Shown: positions 16,740-26,040, counted from the first letter of the stretch. The stretch: DNA of 64,000 bases from Bradyrhizobium barranii subsp. apii (GCF_011516635.5 NZ_CP096255.1:1054001-1118000); one strand, 5' to 3'. Notes: a model not told the origin generated them from the sequence alone. Numbers and translations are program-made.

Positions 16740-17489
16740 TTACTTCTCGCCAGCCTGGGTGGCTGACCTGGCGCCGGCCAGCTCCGTCAAGTTGATACGG
16801 TCAAATTCCCTCCAGACATTTGCCAGCCAGTGCCGGACATAACCGCGCAGCACGAAGGAGTTGTTCGCTGGCTCATCGTTCCGCCCCTTGTTTGCGACGA
16901 AGTCCACGAATGGGACGGAAGCGACTTCGACCTGCTCATAGGCCATCTCGTTGAGTTTCGGTATGGTCAACTCGGTCGCATGCTTGATGCGGTGAAAATA
17001 GGAGTTGTAGGTCGATTGGTCCCACTGAAAGAACTGAGTGTCGTTGATGAAGTTCTTGACCAGATAGTACTTTGCGCCGCTCATGAAGGTCGCGGTCTCA
17101 GCGATCTCGTCCAGAGAAGCGATGGATGATCCCAAGATATGGAATACGGCAAAGGTGATCTGGCCGGACCGCGCCGAATCCAAAAAGCCGATGTCGCGCA
17201 AGGAGGCCAGTGCTGAGGACAATAAGCCGGCGCGAGCATCGATGACGGTGACGGATAGCCCTGCATTTAGGGTATCGAAAATCTTCATCTGGTCCGCGGT
17301 GGTCGTCATATCGACGATCTCGGTGATCTCGGGATAGAAGCGCTTCAGCGTTCCCCGCGGCGACTCCGTGTCGAATGCGCGTGTTTGCACCTTATTGACG
17401 CTGAAGTAGTCCAGAAGCGTTCGTGATACGGTCGTCTTTCCGACTCCTCCCTTGTCCGCACCCACCACAATCACAACTGGCTTCACCAT
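16740..17489 (-). CDS. ParA/MinD-like ATPase (249 aa)
   Basis: The ATG at 17489 has GGAGATTTTC upstream; longer in-frame extensions are not supported. The deviant Walker A motif GADKGGVGKTT (residues ~8-18) defines the ParA/MinD class, with VTVIDARAGLL as the Walker-B-like strand. Unlike chromosomal ParA it has no helix-turn-helix N-terminus and the C-terminal half diverges (FFQWDQSTYNSYFHRIKHAT). Such proteins use ATP-driven dimerisation to position DNA or protein cargo. Partner: the P-loop protein immediately downstream. No parB gene is visible. Confidence 0.7.
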   Translation of the reverse strand: MVKPVVIVVGADKGGVGKTTVSRTLLDYFSVNKVQTRAFDTESPRGTLKRFYPEITEIVDMTTTADQMKIFDTLNAGLSVTVIDARAGLLSSALASLRDIGFLDSARSGQITFAVFHILGSSIASLDEIAETATFMSGAKYYLVKNFINDTQFFQWDQSTYNSYFHRIKHATELTIPKLNEMAYEQVEVASVPFVDFVANKGRNDEPANNSFVLRGYVRHWLANVWREFDRINLTELAGARSATQAGEK

Positions 17490-19098
17490 GAAAATCTCCT
17501 GAGACACTCGCTGTTGCCGCGCGCGAAGTACTCGCTCGGCGAGCCTCTGCTTTGGACGCGAACATGGCAGAAAGAAGGGGCAATGGCATCTTTGATGCGG
17601 GAGCCGCGCAACTGATGAATATTCTGCAACAGCGAGCGGCAGAGGCCACTTGATTGCAGTGAGAATGTAGGTCGAGAACAGCAACTAATCACTCGTGATC
17701 GTACTCCACGAGAGGTTTGCGAGTAGCTGAAGGGAAGTTCTCGAGGAAACAACTGTGCGCGGGTGGTGATCATCGCGATTACCATTAGCTACTTGATGCT
17801 GCCGATTCTCGATCAGCATGAAATGACGGGAATCGCACGTGGCGTCAGATTCAAGCGTTGATCGAACTGATCGAGGCGGTGCTATGAGGTGGGCTTGCGT
17901 CGAGGCTGCGGAGCAGGACCGAACGCTGCCCAGAAAACTTTGATGAAAGTCGTCCTCTGACTGCAGCTCGGCAGATTGGCAGTCGTTGCAAGGTGTGCCG
18001 TTCCGCAATTCGCAGGACTTCCCTAAGACGCGCCTTGTGGTTTTTCCTCATCCACCAAGTTGACAGGAACATGTCGCGATGCAGAGTAGGGCTAGGTCAG
18101 ACGCATCCGCCGAACAGGCCGGCGCCGCCGCCTGCCGCAGCTTCAGCGATGACTGTTTCGGCGGATGTTATCCGGTCGGTGCCAGCCTTTCTTCGCGGGC
18201 CTGGACAGGAGGGCATCGGCCGAGCCACCTCAGCCGGGCTGGTCCGCAAGCCGCTGCTTGGGGGCTCGGCCCATTCCCCTGTGGGCTTCTCGGCCCAGTT
18301 GCCGTTCGTTAGCAGAGCTGGCGTCGCCGGCACGATGTGCGCAGCTCGACCCAGATGAATATTTGTCAGTGAGAGGCTTCATGGAGCTCAGCATCAAGCT
18401 GACTTTGGATTGTATGGTGTGCAGAGCCGCTCAGGCGGTGCGCGCCATCGAGTGGAGGGCACCAGGAGCGGCGCCTCGCACCTCGGTCGCCACGGAGCTC
18501 CATACTCAATGGCGATCGCCTTTCGTTACATCGGGGCCAAGTTCCGTCGCGGCCAAGGAAGCCGACACAGCGGGAGCCGCACACCGTTCGCAAGCAGCCG
18601 AGCAAAGCTGGACCGATTGCTCGACGGCTCTCGATGGGCGCACTGCGTGGTCAAGTGACTGCAAAACAAAACGCGGAGTTTACCTTCTTGGCAGCGCGCT
18701 CAACCGTGAGAACGTCACGAACACGACATTGCAGGTGAAATGGACGTGAACTCGGCAGCAACTGAGCAAGCATGGCGACTTGCGGCGCACGGCGGATCGC
18801 AGGGCAATGAGAGCGACGGTTTAGCTTTTCAGGCTCGCTGTGAGATTGATTTGGATGCGGATCTGTGCAAAGAGCCTATGAGGCTGCGCCGTCCAATAAA
18901 GCTGTCCGGCTCAGGCCGTCGTGCACGGCTGCTCGATTGCTGCGCGGTGCCATGGGTCGTGGCCGATGGCTCCATCCACCTCTCTCTACACCGCGATTGG
19001 CTTGGCAACGTTTCTCATCACAGCGAGACGGGAGCTGGCAAACATCTCTCTATCGTACACTCCGCCGAAATAATCCAGGACGAAGGTTCTAGAATGAT
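17490..19098. other. 1.6-kb stretch without a recognisable gene
   Basis: Short open frames on both strands have no start signals or recognisable families. The base composition is mixed and the reading frames change every 100-200 bases, as expected for decayed coding DNA. No tRNA, terminator or convincing promoter motif was seen. Confidence 0.4.
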
Positions 19099-19691
19099 TC
19101 AGATTGTCGGTAACGCGCCTGATGAGGTTGTCGAGAATTGCGGCGACTTCGCCAATGCGGTCGCTGTATGAGCGCGAATAACGTCAACGGCGTTCATTGA
19201 GTGAACCGCCTCGTCGGCAATCACTTTCTCTGAGCCAATAATGGAACGTGTCGTTTCCAAGTCCATCATAGAACGACTTTTCGGCAGCATAGGCGGGGCA
19301 AGTGCACATCTCATCAAATGCGATCATAACCATCAAGGAGAATTCGTCATTCAGGTGTGCACCGATCGGATCAAAATCATGCGATCGAGTGTCTCGATAG
19401 CGCGCGTAGCGCGTTTTCGGATCCGTTAGCGACAAGTTCAATGATGCGGATGAATCCATCGGTGTGACGTTCTTCGTCGGCGCCCAGCTTGAAAAAACGC
19501 CTCAGCGTCATCGGTAATGTCCAGATTTCGGACCTGTAATTCTTGCCTCTGATGCGTGGCGTCATATTCTGTGTACAGATCAGGCCACAATTTGTTCCAA
19601 CGTGCGCGTACAACCGATGGTTCGGCGGTGAGCATTGTAGACCATGGAACAATTCGTCTGGATTCCAGTTTCGGCGAACCGGCATGATCAT
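19099..19691 (-). pseudogene. Ferritin-like diiron protein, multiply frameshifted
   Basis: Starting at ATG 19691 (AGGAG nine bases upstream), pieces in successive frames form one plausible protein: RRNWNPDELFH, WSTMLTAEPSVVRARWNKLW, ADEERHTDGFIRIIELVAN, HLNDEFSLMVMIAFDEMCTC, NDTFHYWLR and VIADEAVHSMNAVDVIRAH. The two ExxH-type motifs (EERH, DEAVH) and regularly spaced acidic residues are those of ferritin-like diiron oxygenases/desaturases. At least three frame changes are needed, so it is dead. The precise subfamily (acyl-ACP desaturase-like or AurF-like) cannot be settled by eye. Confidence 0.5.
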
Positions 19692-20086
19692 CCGAGTGCT
19701 CCTGTCGTGGGCGGTGCGAGCGTCCCGGCGTACGCATGGTCTATAGTCCGAAAACCCGCAAAGCCTACTTACTACACGCAGAATGCGGGCGTCGCCTCCT
19801 TGTTCTGGCGGGGTGCAACGTCAGGCTGCGGATCTTCGCAACTTGAGCAGTGTGGAGGTGCCTTCAGTGAAGCGTCAGGCCGCGGCGTCAAATGGCATGC
19901 CGTTCCTGGTGTGGTTTGAACTCCATGCCGCCACCGGGTCCATTCCCGCGCGGGATGCTTGGTGTCAGTGATCAAAGAGTACCTCGAATTGTATCAGAGT
20001 CGAGTCGGACCAGTGCGAGAATCCATCTTGCTGACCACCTGAGTTGTCTCATCGTGAGCGGTGCGATCTACATGAAGTCGTATCTA
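19692..20086. other. Gene-free stretch between two pseudogenes
   Basis: No coding frame with recognisable content and no terminator-like hairpin were seen. It probably contains the upstream region of the diiron pseudogene (a ribosome-binding site is still present at 19700). Confidence 0.4.
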
Positions 20087-20935
20087 TCATCGTACGGCTC
20101 CTGCGCGGGAGTCGCTGAGTTCTGGGGCCGCCCAGCATCACTGCCGGCTCTGTCTTCAGTTGCGGCAAGATACAAGGGTGGTCTGCCCTCTCGCTGCCAT
20201 TGTCCATCTTCGCTCTTCTTACACCTGTCCGCGCGCTTGGTAGGTTCAAGCACCATCATCGAATCGCTTACCTCAACGAAGCCCAATGCTCAGGCGCGAG
20301 CTTTCGCTTCCGGGTTGATCGAGTGAGACAGGACGGGCGGTTCGTCGCCATCGAGCCGAAGCTGATGTTCCAGCAGAATATCGCCTGCGTTATCGACGAA
20401 CTCGGAAATCTATCCTTGACGTGATTTCATCTCGTCTAGGGAACTTCTCCCGCCACGCGTTGTCGCCTTTGAAGAGCTCGCTCATGAGGCCTCCGGGCTC
20501 GGTTCGAAGAAGTCCAACGCTTTTGTTGCCCAGCTGATAGCTGAAATATCGCGCCTGTTCCGATCCGGCTTTCCTGCCGAAGCGAAACGCGATATCCGCC
20601 GTGCGTTGGGCTTTTTGGGAGATTGGATCTGAGTACCGCTGCGGATGCGTAGCGATATGCCCGATATCGTCGCCATAAAACTCCTCTAACTAGCTCGTTC
20701 TCGAAGGTGGACTTTGAGATCTCAACCACCGGGGCTCGGAACCGAGAAAGTACGGCCGGCTTCCCGTCGAAGATGAGCCAGCGTGCTGACCAGACGAGCC
20801 TAGCCGCATTTCCGAAAACATGTCTGCGAAGCTTCGGCTATCCTCAGTGCGGTTTCCCAGTTCATCTGCCTCGGAAATGCTTGCGGGGTAGGCGATGGAA
20901 GAGTCACTAATGCGATTATACATGGCGAGTTGCAT
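20087..20935 (-). pseudogene. nopP: T3SS effector pseudogene, NopP-like
   Basis: Downstream of a tts box. Frame 1 from ATG 20935 or 20923 gives MYNRISDSSIAYPASISEAD, a Ser-rich secretion-signal-like N-terminus, and SSGQHAGSSSTGSRPYFLG. After frame shifts near 20700 come EFYGDDIGHIATHPQRYSDP, ADIAFRFGRKAGSEQARYFS and NKSVGLLRTEPGGLMSELFK, and later DNAGDILLEHQLRLDGDEPP, an in-frame TGA, then ALGFVEVSDSMMVLEPTKRA. The reconstructed length (~280 aa) and sequence style fit the rhizobial effector NopP. There are at least two frameshifts and one stop, so no functional effector is made. The NopP name is from memory of the family. Confidence 0.6.
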
Positions 20936-21003
20936 TCCTCTCGGCGACGTTGCTTGGCGGAGCTTGTCTCTTCAGTCTCCGCGCGACTCATAGGCAACAT
21001 TTG

Positions 21004-21019
21004 CTGTCGGCAAGCTGAC
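21004..21019 (-). promoter_or_regulatory. tts box upstream of the nopP-like pseudogene
   Basis: On the minus strand GTCAGCTTGCCGACAG, matching the core GTCAGCTTNYCGAMAG shared with the boxes at 26421 and 27042. It lies 69 bases before the pseudogene start. tts boxes are bound by the response regulator TtsI and drive rhizobial T3SS genes. Confidence 0.7.
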
Positions 21020-21057
21020 CGGCAGGCAGCATCGGCGCTTCGCTGCTGTTCGCCAAC

Positions 21058-21639
21058 TCATCTCGAGCGGGCCAACGCCTGCCGGCCGTCCGTTAGCGGC
21101 CGTGGGTCTGTGTTCCCGCTCTCCGTCTTGCTTTCAAGTGCGAGCGAGAGTTTGAGGTTGTTACGCAACATCGCATTTGCGGGAGCTGTTTCAAGAGCTT
21201 GGCGGTATAGCGCTTGTGCCTCGCGATGGCGGCCCTCGTGGTCGAGCACAACACCCTTGGCATTCAGCGCGCGCAGGTCGCCAGGTACGACCAGTAAGAG
21301 CGCGTCGAGCACCTCAAGCGCATCATCTGGGGATCTGCGTCCCAGCAGGGCCCGAGCAAGAGGAATCGCCGCATCGACGTTGTCCGGTTGTTGCCTCAAC
21401 GTGTCGCGTAAAGTCTGCTCGTCAGCATTCCGATCGATGGCGCGAACAATGCGCTCACGCATGGCAGGATCAATCTCCACGGCGCCTGCTGGATCTGATG
21501 TGGATGTCTGCTGCGGGGAGAGCGCCGACCGCTCCGAGCCGGCACAAGCTGATAGCAGCAATATGGCGAGAAGAGCTGGGCACGAGCCCGGACCAAAGGA
21601 GCACAAGCGCCGCCCGACGCTGATCGCATATGGAGTCAT
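21058..21639 (-). CDS. TPR lipoprotein downstream of rhcV (y4yS-like, 193 aa)
   Basis: ATG at 21639. A short basic N-terminus and hydrophobic stretch end in a lipobox (LLLSAC, Cys about residue 32), so the mature protein should be a lipoprotein. It contains tetratricopeptide repeats: RDTLRQQPDNVDAAIPLARA, LGRRSPDDALEVLDALLLVV, DLRALNAKGVVLDHEGRHRE and ALYRQALETAPANAMLRNNL. In rhizobial T3SS clusters a TPR protein of this kind (y4yS in NGR234) follows rhcV. It sits 31 bases after rhcV and should be the last gene of the operon. It may act in assembly of the secretion machine; direct evidence is not in the sequence. Confidence 0.75.
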   Translation of the reverse strand: MTPYAISVGRRLCSFGPGSCPALLAILLLSACAGSERSALSPQQTSTSDPAGAVEIDPAMRERIVRAIDRNADEQTLRDTLRQQPDNVDAAIPLARALLGRRSPDDALEVLDALLLVVPGDLRALNAKGVVLDHEGRHREAQALYRQALETAPANAMLRNNLKLSLALESKTESGNTDPRPLTDGRQALARSR

Positions 21640-21670
21640 GGGCCATCTCGGGATAAGCGGCTGCGTTCTG

Positions 21671-23788
21671 TTAAGTCGGCGCGGTAAGAAGCCCGCCACG
21701 CTCCGAGGAAGCGGCCTTATCCTTGGCAGCCGGAAGCTTGACGGACCCAATCGGCTGGACGGTGAAATCCGAAGCGAGGTCCTGATAGGACAGAACGGGC
21801 AAATCGATTCCGTTGCGGGTGAGAAAGCCTCGTACAAAACGACGGATATCCATCGAACCGAGAATAATGGGTTGGCTCTGACTTCGAGCGATGGTCGAAT
21901 GGATCTGACGGAATTGTGCAAGCAGCTTCTCGCTCTGCCAATCGTCCAAAACGAGGTATGGACCGACAGCGGTTTCGCGCACCGCGCCGCGGACAATATC
22001 CTCGGTCTCGCGCTCGATGATAAAGGCGGCCACAACCCGATGGGCATTGGCATAGCGAAAACAGATCTGCCGTTTCAAGGTGGCACGAACATATTCGGTG
22101 AGCAGGACCGCATTTTGCTCGCGTTCACTCCATTCTGCCAGGGCTTCCAGCAGTAGGCGGGTGTTGCGAATTGGAATGCCCTCATCGAGTAGGCGGCGCA
22201 GGACCTCGGCGATCCGAGGAACGGTGGTCGTACGCAGCACTTCCTTGACCAGATCAGCGTATTCCTGCTCCATTCGGCCAAGCAATTGGCGGGTTTCTTG
22301 AATGCCTACCAAGCGCTGTGCATAGCGTGTCAATGTGAAGTGGAGACGCAAGGCAAGAATTTCGCTCGGACGATGATATCCGATTCCCGCGGCTTTGAGG
22401 GCGGCCGCATGACCTTCTTCGATCCAGACCCGATTCGTCTCCGGCTCTTGTCGAAAGGGGATGCCGCTCAATTCGATGTTCGCCACATCGTCGTTGAGCG
22501 CGAGTTGCGTCGGATCGATTACATCCCGTTCCACCGGCACGCTGTCGACATCTACCCTGAACTGCGACTTGGACAGATGCTGATCGACCTGAGCCGGGAT
22601 ACGCGGGACCGTTATGCCAAGATCCGCCGATACCAGCGTCGAAACGCGCGCGATGCACTGTTCCAGCTCGTTCTTGTCGATTAAATACGTCAGGTCCGGC
22701 GCGAGGAATAGCGCGATCGGAAGTGCCTCCGCATGAACAGCTTGTTCCTGGGTCTGTGCTAGAGCCCGAGCGGAAGCGGCGGCATCTGCACTTGTCTTAC
22801 CTGCCGTCTTGTCGCTTTTCGCCCCAACCCTGACATAGCTCGCTGCAGCGAAGAGCCCAGCTAGAATGACGAACGGCGGCAAAGGGAAGCCGGGAACGAG
22901 TCCCATCAAGAGCAAGACGCAAGCGGCTAAGCGAAGGGCTTGTGTGCTTGCCGTGAGTTGGTTGACAATATCGGCACCAAGTCTGAGCTTGGAAGGCCCG
23001 TTCACACGCGTGACGATGGTTGCGGCCGTGATCGACAGCAGCAGCGCCGGGATCTGCGAGATGAGCGCATCCCCTATTGTCAGCAGCGTATATTGGTGCA
23101 GCGCCTCATCGAGCGACATACCCTTGGACAGCAGGCCGATACTGATCCCACCCAGCATGTTGATGCAGATGACGATCAGGCCAGCGATCGCGTCGCCCTT
23201 GACAAACTTCATGGCACCATCCATGGCGCCATGAAGTTGGCTCTCTTGCTCCAGTGCCGCGCGCCGGCGACGCGCTTCGTGTTGATCGATATGGTTATTG
23301 CGCAGCTCCGCGTCTATCGCCATCTGTTTGCCCGGCAGCGCGTCGAGCGTGAAGCGCGCAGAAACCTCTGCGACGCGCTCGGCGCCTTTCGCAAGAACCA
23401 TGAACTGCACCATGGTCACGATCAGGAATATGACGACTCCGACAGCGATATTCCCTGATATTACGAAGTCGCCAAAGGTGTGGATAATGCTGCCTGCGTC
23501 ACCCTCCGCAAGAATAAGCCGCGTGGTTGCGATGGTCAGCGAGAGACGAAATACCGTCGAGATAAGGATGACGCCCGGCAACGAGGAAAAATCAAGCGCT
23601 GTGCTGAGATAGAGGGCAACCATCAGCAGCAATATGGCAAAGCCAAGATTGAAGCCGATCAGCATGTCAATCACGATGATCGGGATCGGCATGATCATCA
23701 TGCCGATCGCCAGAAGCAGCATCAACGCGACCATAAAATCCGGATGAGCCGGCGCGCGCAGGATGAATTTACGCAAGGCGTTGGCCAT
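21671..23788 (-). CDS. rhcV: T3SS export gate protein RhcV/SctV (705 aa)
   Basis: An FHIPEP-family inner-membrane protein. The N-terminal half has about eight membrane segments (from FMVALMLLLAIGMMIMPIPI). The family signature is clear in RNNHIDQHEARRRRAALEQE followed by LHGAMDGAMKFVKGDAIAGL. The C-terminal half (from ~residue 345) is the cytoplasmic domain that forms a nonameric ring docking chaperone-effector complexes. Full length and intact. It starts eight bases after the TPR chaperone-like gene, in an operon with sctD, nopA and nopC. It energises export using the proton gradient. Confidence 0.95.
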   Translation of the reverse strand: MANALRKFILRAPAHPDFMVALMLLLAIGMMIMPIPIIVIDMLIGFNLGFAILLLMVALYLSTALDFSSLPGVILISTVFRLSLTIATTRLILAEGDAGSIIHTFGDFVISGNIAVGVVIFLIVTMVQFMVLAKGAERVAEVSARFTLDALPGKQMAIDAELRNNHIDQHEARRRRAALEQESQLHGAMDGAMKFVKGDAIAGLIVICINMLGGISIGLLSKGMSLDEALHQYTLLTIGDALISQIPALLLSITAATIVTRVNGPSKLRLGADIVNQLTASTQALRLAACVLLLMGLVPGFPLPPFVILAGLFAAASYVRVGAKSDKTAGKTSADAAASARALAQTQEQAVHAEALPIALFLAPDLTYLIDKNELEQCIARVSTLVSADLGITVPRIPAQVDQHLSKSQFRVDVDSVPVERDVIDPTQLALNDDVANIELSGIPFRQEPETNRVWIEEGHAAALKAAGIGYHRPSEILALRLHFTLTRYAQRLVGIQETRQLLGRMEQEYADLVKEVLRTTTVPRIAEVLRRLLDEGIPIRNTRLLLEALAEWSEREQNAVLLTEYVRATLKRQICFRYANAHRVVAAFIIERETEDIVRGAVRETAVGPYLVLDDWQSEKLLAQFRQIHSTIARSQSQPIILGSMDIRRFVRGFLTRNGIDLPVLSYQDLASDFTVQPIGSVKLPAAKDKAASSERGGLLTAPT

Positions 23789-23796
23789 GAAGGTCC

Positions 23797-24222
23797 CTAT
23801 TTCTGTTTGATGAGAGCGGTGCTGCCGCGCAATGACACATAGCGTCGGAAGACATCGCGGGCCTCGGTCATGCGGCCTGCCTCCCGCAGCGCTTGACTGC
23901 GCAGGAGCGTCAAAGGCACGCGTGAAGACGGGTGAGCATCAACGGCGTCCAGCTGATCGAGCACCTCAAGTGCTTCGTCACCAAGGCCCTCCGAGATGAG
24001 GGTGTAGGCCAGAATTCGGAGCAGATCGACATCCTGGGAATGTTCGCGGGCTGCGATTCGTAGCAGGGCCAGACTTTGTGCGCTCTGCCCGCACGCGAGG
24101 TGGACATAGGAGAGGGCGCAGAGCAGGTCACGCTCCGGCCCGGAGATCAGCAGGATATCGCCGGACTTGGAAACGTCCGGGGCCGAGGTGCGCACATCCT
24201 GCACTCGATCCGATTCGATCAT
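23797..24222 (-). CDS. TPR-like small T3SS protein, possible needle chaperone (141 aa)
   Basis: The ATG at 24222 lies two bases after the stop of the upstream gene and is preferred over an in-frame start at 24303, which would overlap that gene. The protein is all-helical with TPR-like repeats: LLCALSYVHLACGQSAQSLA, LLRIAAREHSQDVDLLRILA, LISEGLGDEALEVLDQLDAV and ALREAGRMTEARDVFRRYVS. In other T3SS families small TPR proteins (SctG/YscG) hold the needle subunit in the cytoplasm. Its place between the needle gene and rhcV fits such a role, by inference. Confidence 0.65.
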   Translation of the reverse strand: MIESDRVQDVRTSAPDVSKSGDILLISGPERDLLCALSYVHLACGQSAQSLALLRIAAREHSQDVDLLRILAYTLISEGLGDEALEVLDQLDAVDAHPSSRVPLTLLRSQALREAGRMTEARDVFRRYVSLRGSTALIKQK

Positions 24223-24224
24223 GG

Positions 24225-24761
24225 CTAGCCCTTGATCAAGCTGTTCTGATTTTGCCGGAGCAGAAGGAACCGCCGCAGTTCTTGCTGCAGGATCGCCAAG
24301 CATTCGCCGGCCGTCTTGTCGTCTGGCGTTGATTCCAGCGTTTGCGTTAAGCGCTCCAGAAGAGCACCATGCCTGTCTGCGCGCAGCACGTCCGGATGAC
24401 GCAGGCGTGGAATGACGAAGGAGAGCAGGCCTTGTGACAGATTGTGGCCATAAAGTGACGCAAGTACAGCGCGGGGGTCGATTTCATTTGCGCCAGCAGC
24501 CCTCTCGAAGAGAGTGACGCGCGAGATTGCATCGATCGGGCCGACCTCGAGCGCGGCTTCGCTCGCAGGATCAATTGTCAGATCCTGAGCGGATGCGTCT
24601 CGCCACGACGCCTGTTTCGTGGCGCCATCTGCATGAGCGCCCTCGACTTCGATGTGGTCGGCTTTCGGGGGGGGCGGGCCGTTGACCGATGCATGCTCCC
24701 CCGCGTCATACCCCTGCGACAAGGGGCCGGACCCTACAGGGTGCTGGGGCAGTCGGGCCAT
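24225..24761 (-). CDS. Unrecognised T3SS-operon protein (178 aa)
   Basis: ATG 24761 with AAGGAGAAG upstream. The first ~75 residues are hydrophilic and low-complexity (SQGYDAGEHASVNGPPPPKA), as in secreted T3SS substrates or flexible tethers. The C-terminal ~100 residues are helical: DPRAVLASLYGHNLSQGLLS, FVIPRLRHPDVLRADRHGAL and CLAILQQELRRFLLLRQNQN. It sits 33 bases after sctD and two bases before the TPR gene, so it is co-expressed with needle and export-gate genes. A role in needle handling, sorting or regulation is plausible; no family is recognised. Confidence 0.6.
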   Translation of the reverse strand: MARLPQHPVGSGPLSQGYDAGEHASVNGPPPPKADHIEVEGAHADGATKQASWRDASAQDLTIDPASEAALEVGPIDAISRVTLFERAAGANEIDPRAVLASLYGHNLSQGLLSFVIPRLRHPDVLRADRHGALLERLTQTLESTPDDKTAGECLAILQQELRRFLLLRQNQNSLIKG

Positions 24762-24794
24762 AGGCTTCTCCTTTCTTCCTGCAGGGCGAAAACA

Positions 24795-25688
24795 TTAATA
24801 GGGAAGTGCAGCGAAGCGGCCGTTCCGACTGAGCAGCACTCGTCCATCCTCGATTCGATCGACGGTCCATCCATTGCTCAGCAGCGCTCCCACGAAATAC
24901 TTCTGGCCGCCGATAAGAAGATAACGTTCGCTTCCGCGCCAAACCGCTTGGACCGAGATTGAGGGCGGCGCCTTTTCGTCCTTGACGGTGACCGCGTTCA
25001 CAAGGGCAGGAGTTCCGTTGGTTTGATGATCAAACCATTGCTGGATTTCCTGCCATTTTGCGCCAAGGGCTGGGGTCACGGTTCCTTCCGCGGTCACGAC
25101 GCCGTGCCCCGAACCGACCTTGATATTAAGAAGGCCCCCTCGTTCAACCTCCTGCCGCAGCAATTCGGCAGTTGCATCAGCGGCCTTCGCATCCAGACGA
25201 TTGATGGCTGGTTTGGCGGCAATGTCGGCCACAGGCGATGCGTCTGTGCTCGGCGGCACTGCGTTATCGTCAGGGGCGAATATGGGCGAGACGGCGCCGA
25301 TCGCCATGGAGCTGAGCAAGACGAGGCTGAGCACCACGATCCAGATAAAAGAGCGGCTGCTTGAGCCACCTTGCGGCAAATCTTGCGTCGACCAGCGAAT
25401 GGACATGGCGCCGACATGAACGACGGCAGGAAGAGGAACACTAACGCGCTCGCCTGGGGGCATATTCTCGCGGCCGTCCAGTCTGATATTGGCTGCAAGG
25501 GCCTCGATCTCGATCGAATTGGTATGCGGGGTGATGCGAAGGTGGCGCGGTTCGAGCCCTTGTTCAAAGAAGATCAGATCGGCATCGAGGCCGCTGCCGA
25601 TGAGGCTGGCCCCAATAGCGGTTTTGCCCCTAAGCCCGGCATAGAGTCCCGATAAGACCTCAAACTCGAGAGAAATCGATTCGCTCAC
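24795..25688 (-). CDS. sctD: T3SS inner-membrane ring protein SctD (y4yQ/RhcD-like, 297 aa)
   Basis: GTG start at 25688 behind CAGGAGATGATCC. The N-terminal ~100 residues look like a cytoplasmic FHA-like domain (LEFEVLSGLYAGLRGKTAIG, LEPRHLRITPHTNSIEIEAL). One membrane segment follows (FIWIVVLSLVLLSSMAIGAV, ~residues 113-132), then a periplasmic part ending with the SctD-type strand pattern (YLLIGGQKYFVGALLSNGWT). SctD forms the outer part of the inner-membrane ring. In NGR234 the equivalent gene y4yQ lies between nopA and rhcV, matching this order except for two extra genes here. Confidence 0.85.
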   Translation of the reverse strand: MSESISLEFEVLSGLYAGLRGKTAIGASLIGSGLDADLIFFEQGLEPRHLRITPHTNSIEIEALAANIRLDGRENMPPGERVSVPLPAVVHVGAMSIRWSTQDLPQGGSSSRSFIWIVVLSLVLLSSMAIGAVSPIFAPDDNAVPPSTDASPVADIAAKPAINRLDAKAADATAELLRQEVERGGLLNIKVGSGHGVVTAEGTVTPALGAKWQEIQQWFDHQTNGTPALVNAVTVKDEKAPPSISVQAVWRGSERYLLIGGQKYFVGALLSNGWTVDRIEDGRVLLSRNGRFAALPY

Positions 25689-25806
25689 GGATCATCTCCT
25701 GAATAACGAGACAAGCCGTACGGCAGTTCGCCGTACGGCTCTTGCAGAGTTCGTCATTCACTGCGCGGACACGGTAGCGACTCGGTGAGCCAACCGCCTT
25801 GCAGAT

Positions 25807-25998
25807 TTACTGGACGCGTTCGTCGGCGACCTTCTTCTCGGAAGAGAGCTCGGTCGTAATTCTGCGCATCGCCACGGCCTGGGCCTGAACTTTTTGGCTA
25901 ACACGCTCGAACTCAGCCATCTGGTTCTGGAAACCGGCATCCTGGGTCTGCTGAGTAGCAGGAGCGGCACCGTTACCGCCAACACTATTAACCGCCAT
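25807..25998 (-). CDS. nopA: T3SS needle/pilus protein NopA-like (63 aa)
   Basis: ATG 25998 with AAAGGTG at good spacing. The Gly/Ala/Gln-rich start (AVNSVGGNGAAPATQQTQDA) is followed by one long amphipathic helix (FQNQMAEFERVSQKVQAQAV, AMRRITTELSSEKKVADERV). Size, helix content and lack of cysteine fit T3SS needle subunits. In rhizobia the needle gene nopA lies between nopC and the sctD gene, exactly this position. The protein would polymerise into the surface appendage that delivers effectors into legume cells. Identification is from position and form rather than alignment. Confidence 0.65.
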   Translation of the reverse strand: MAVNSVGGNGAAPATQQTQDAGFQNQMAEFERVSQKVQAQAVAMRRITTELSSEKKVADERVQ

Positions 25999-26040
25999 GT
26001 CTATTCACCTTTCTTTGTCGTGTGTCGTAGTTGTGGCCTG

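Noticed and set aside
18391..18409. Possible tts box on the minus strand (GTCAGCTTGATGCTGAGC)
   Set aside because: Only the first eight bases match; no CGA core and no effector-like frame downstream.
20482..20676. A separate 64-aa gene starting ATGGCGACGATATCGG
   Set aside because: It lies inside the nopP-like pseudogene in a frame that does not give the protein-like reading (EFYGDDIGHIATHP...).
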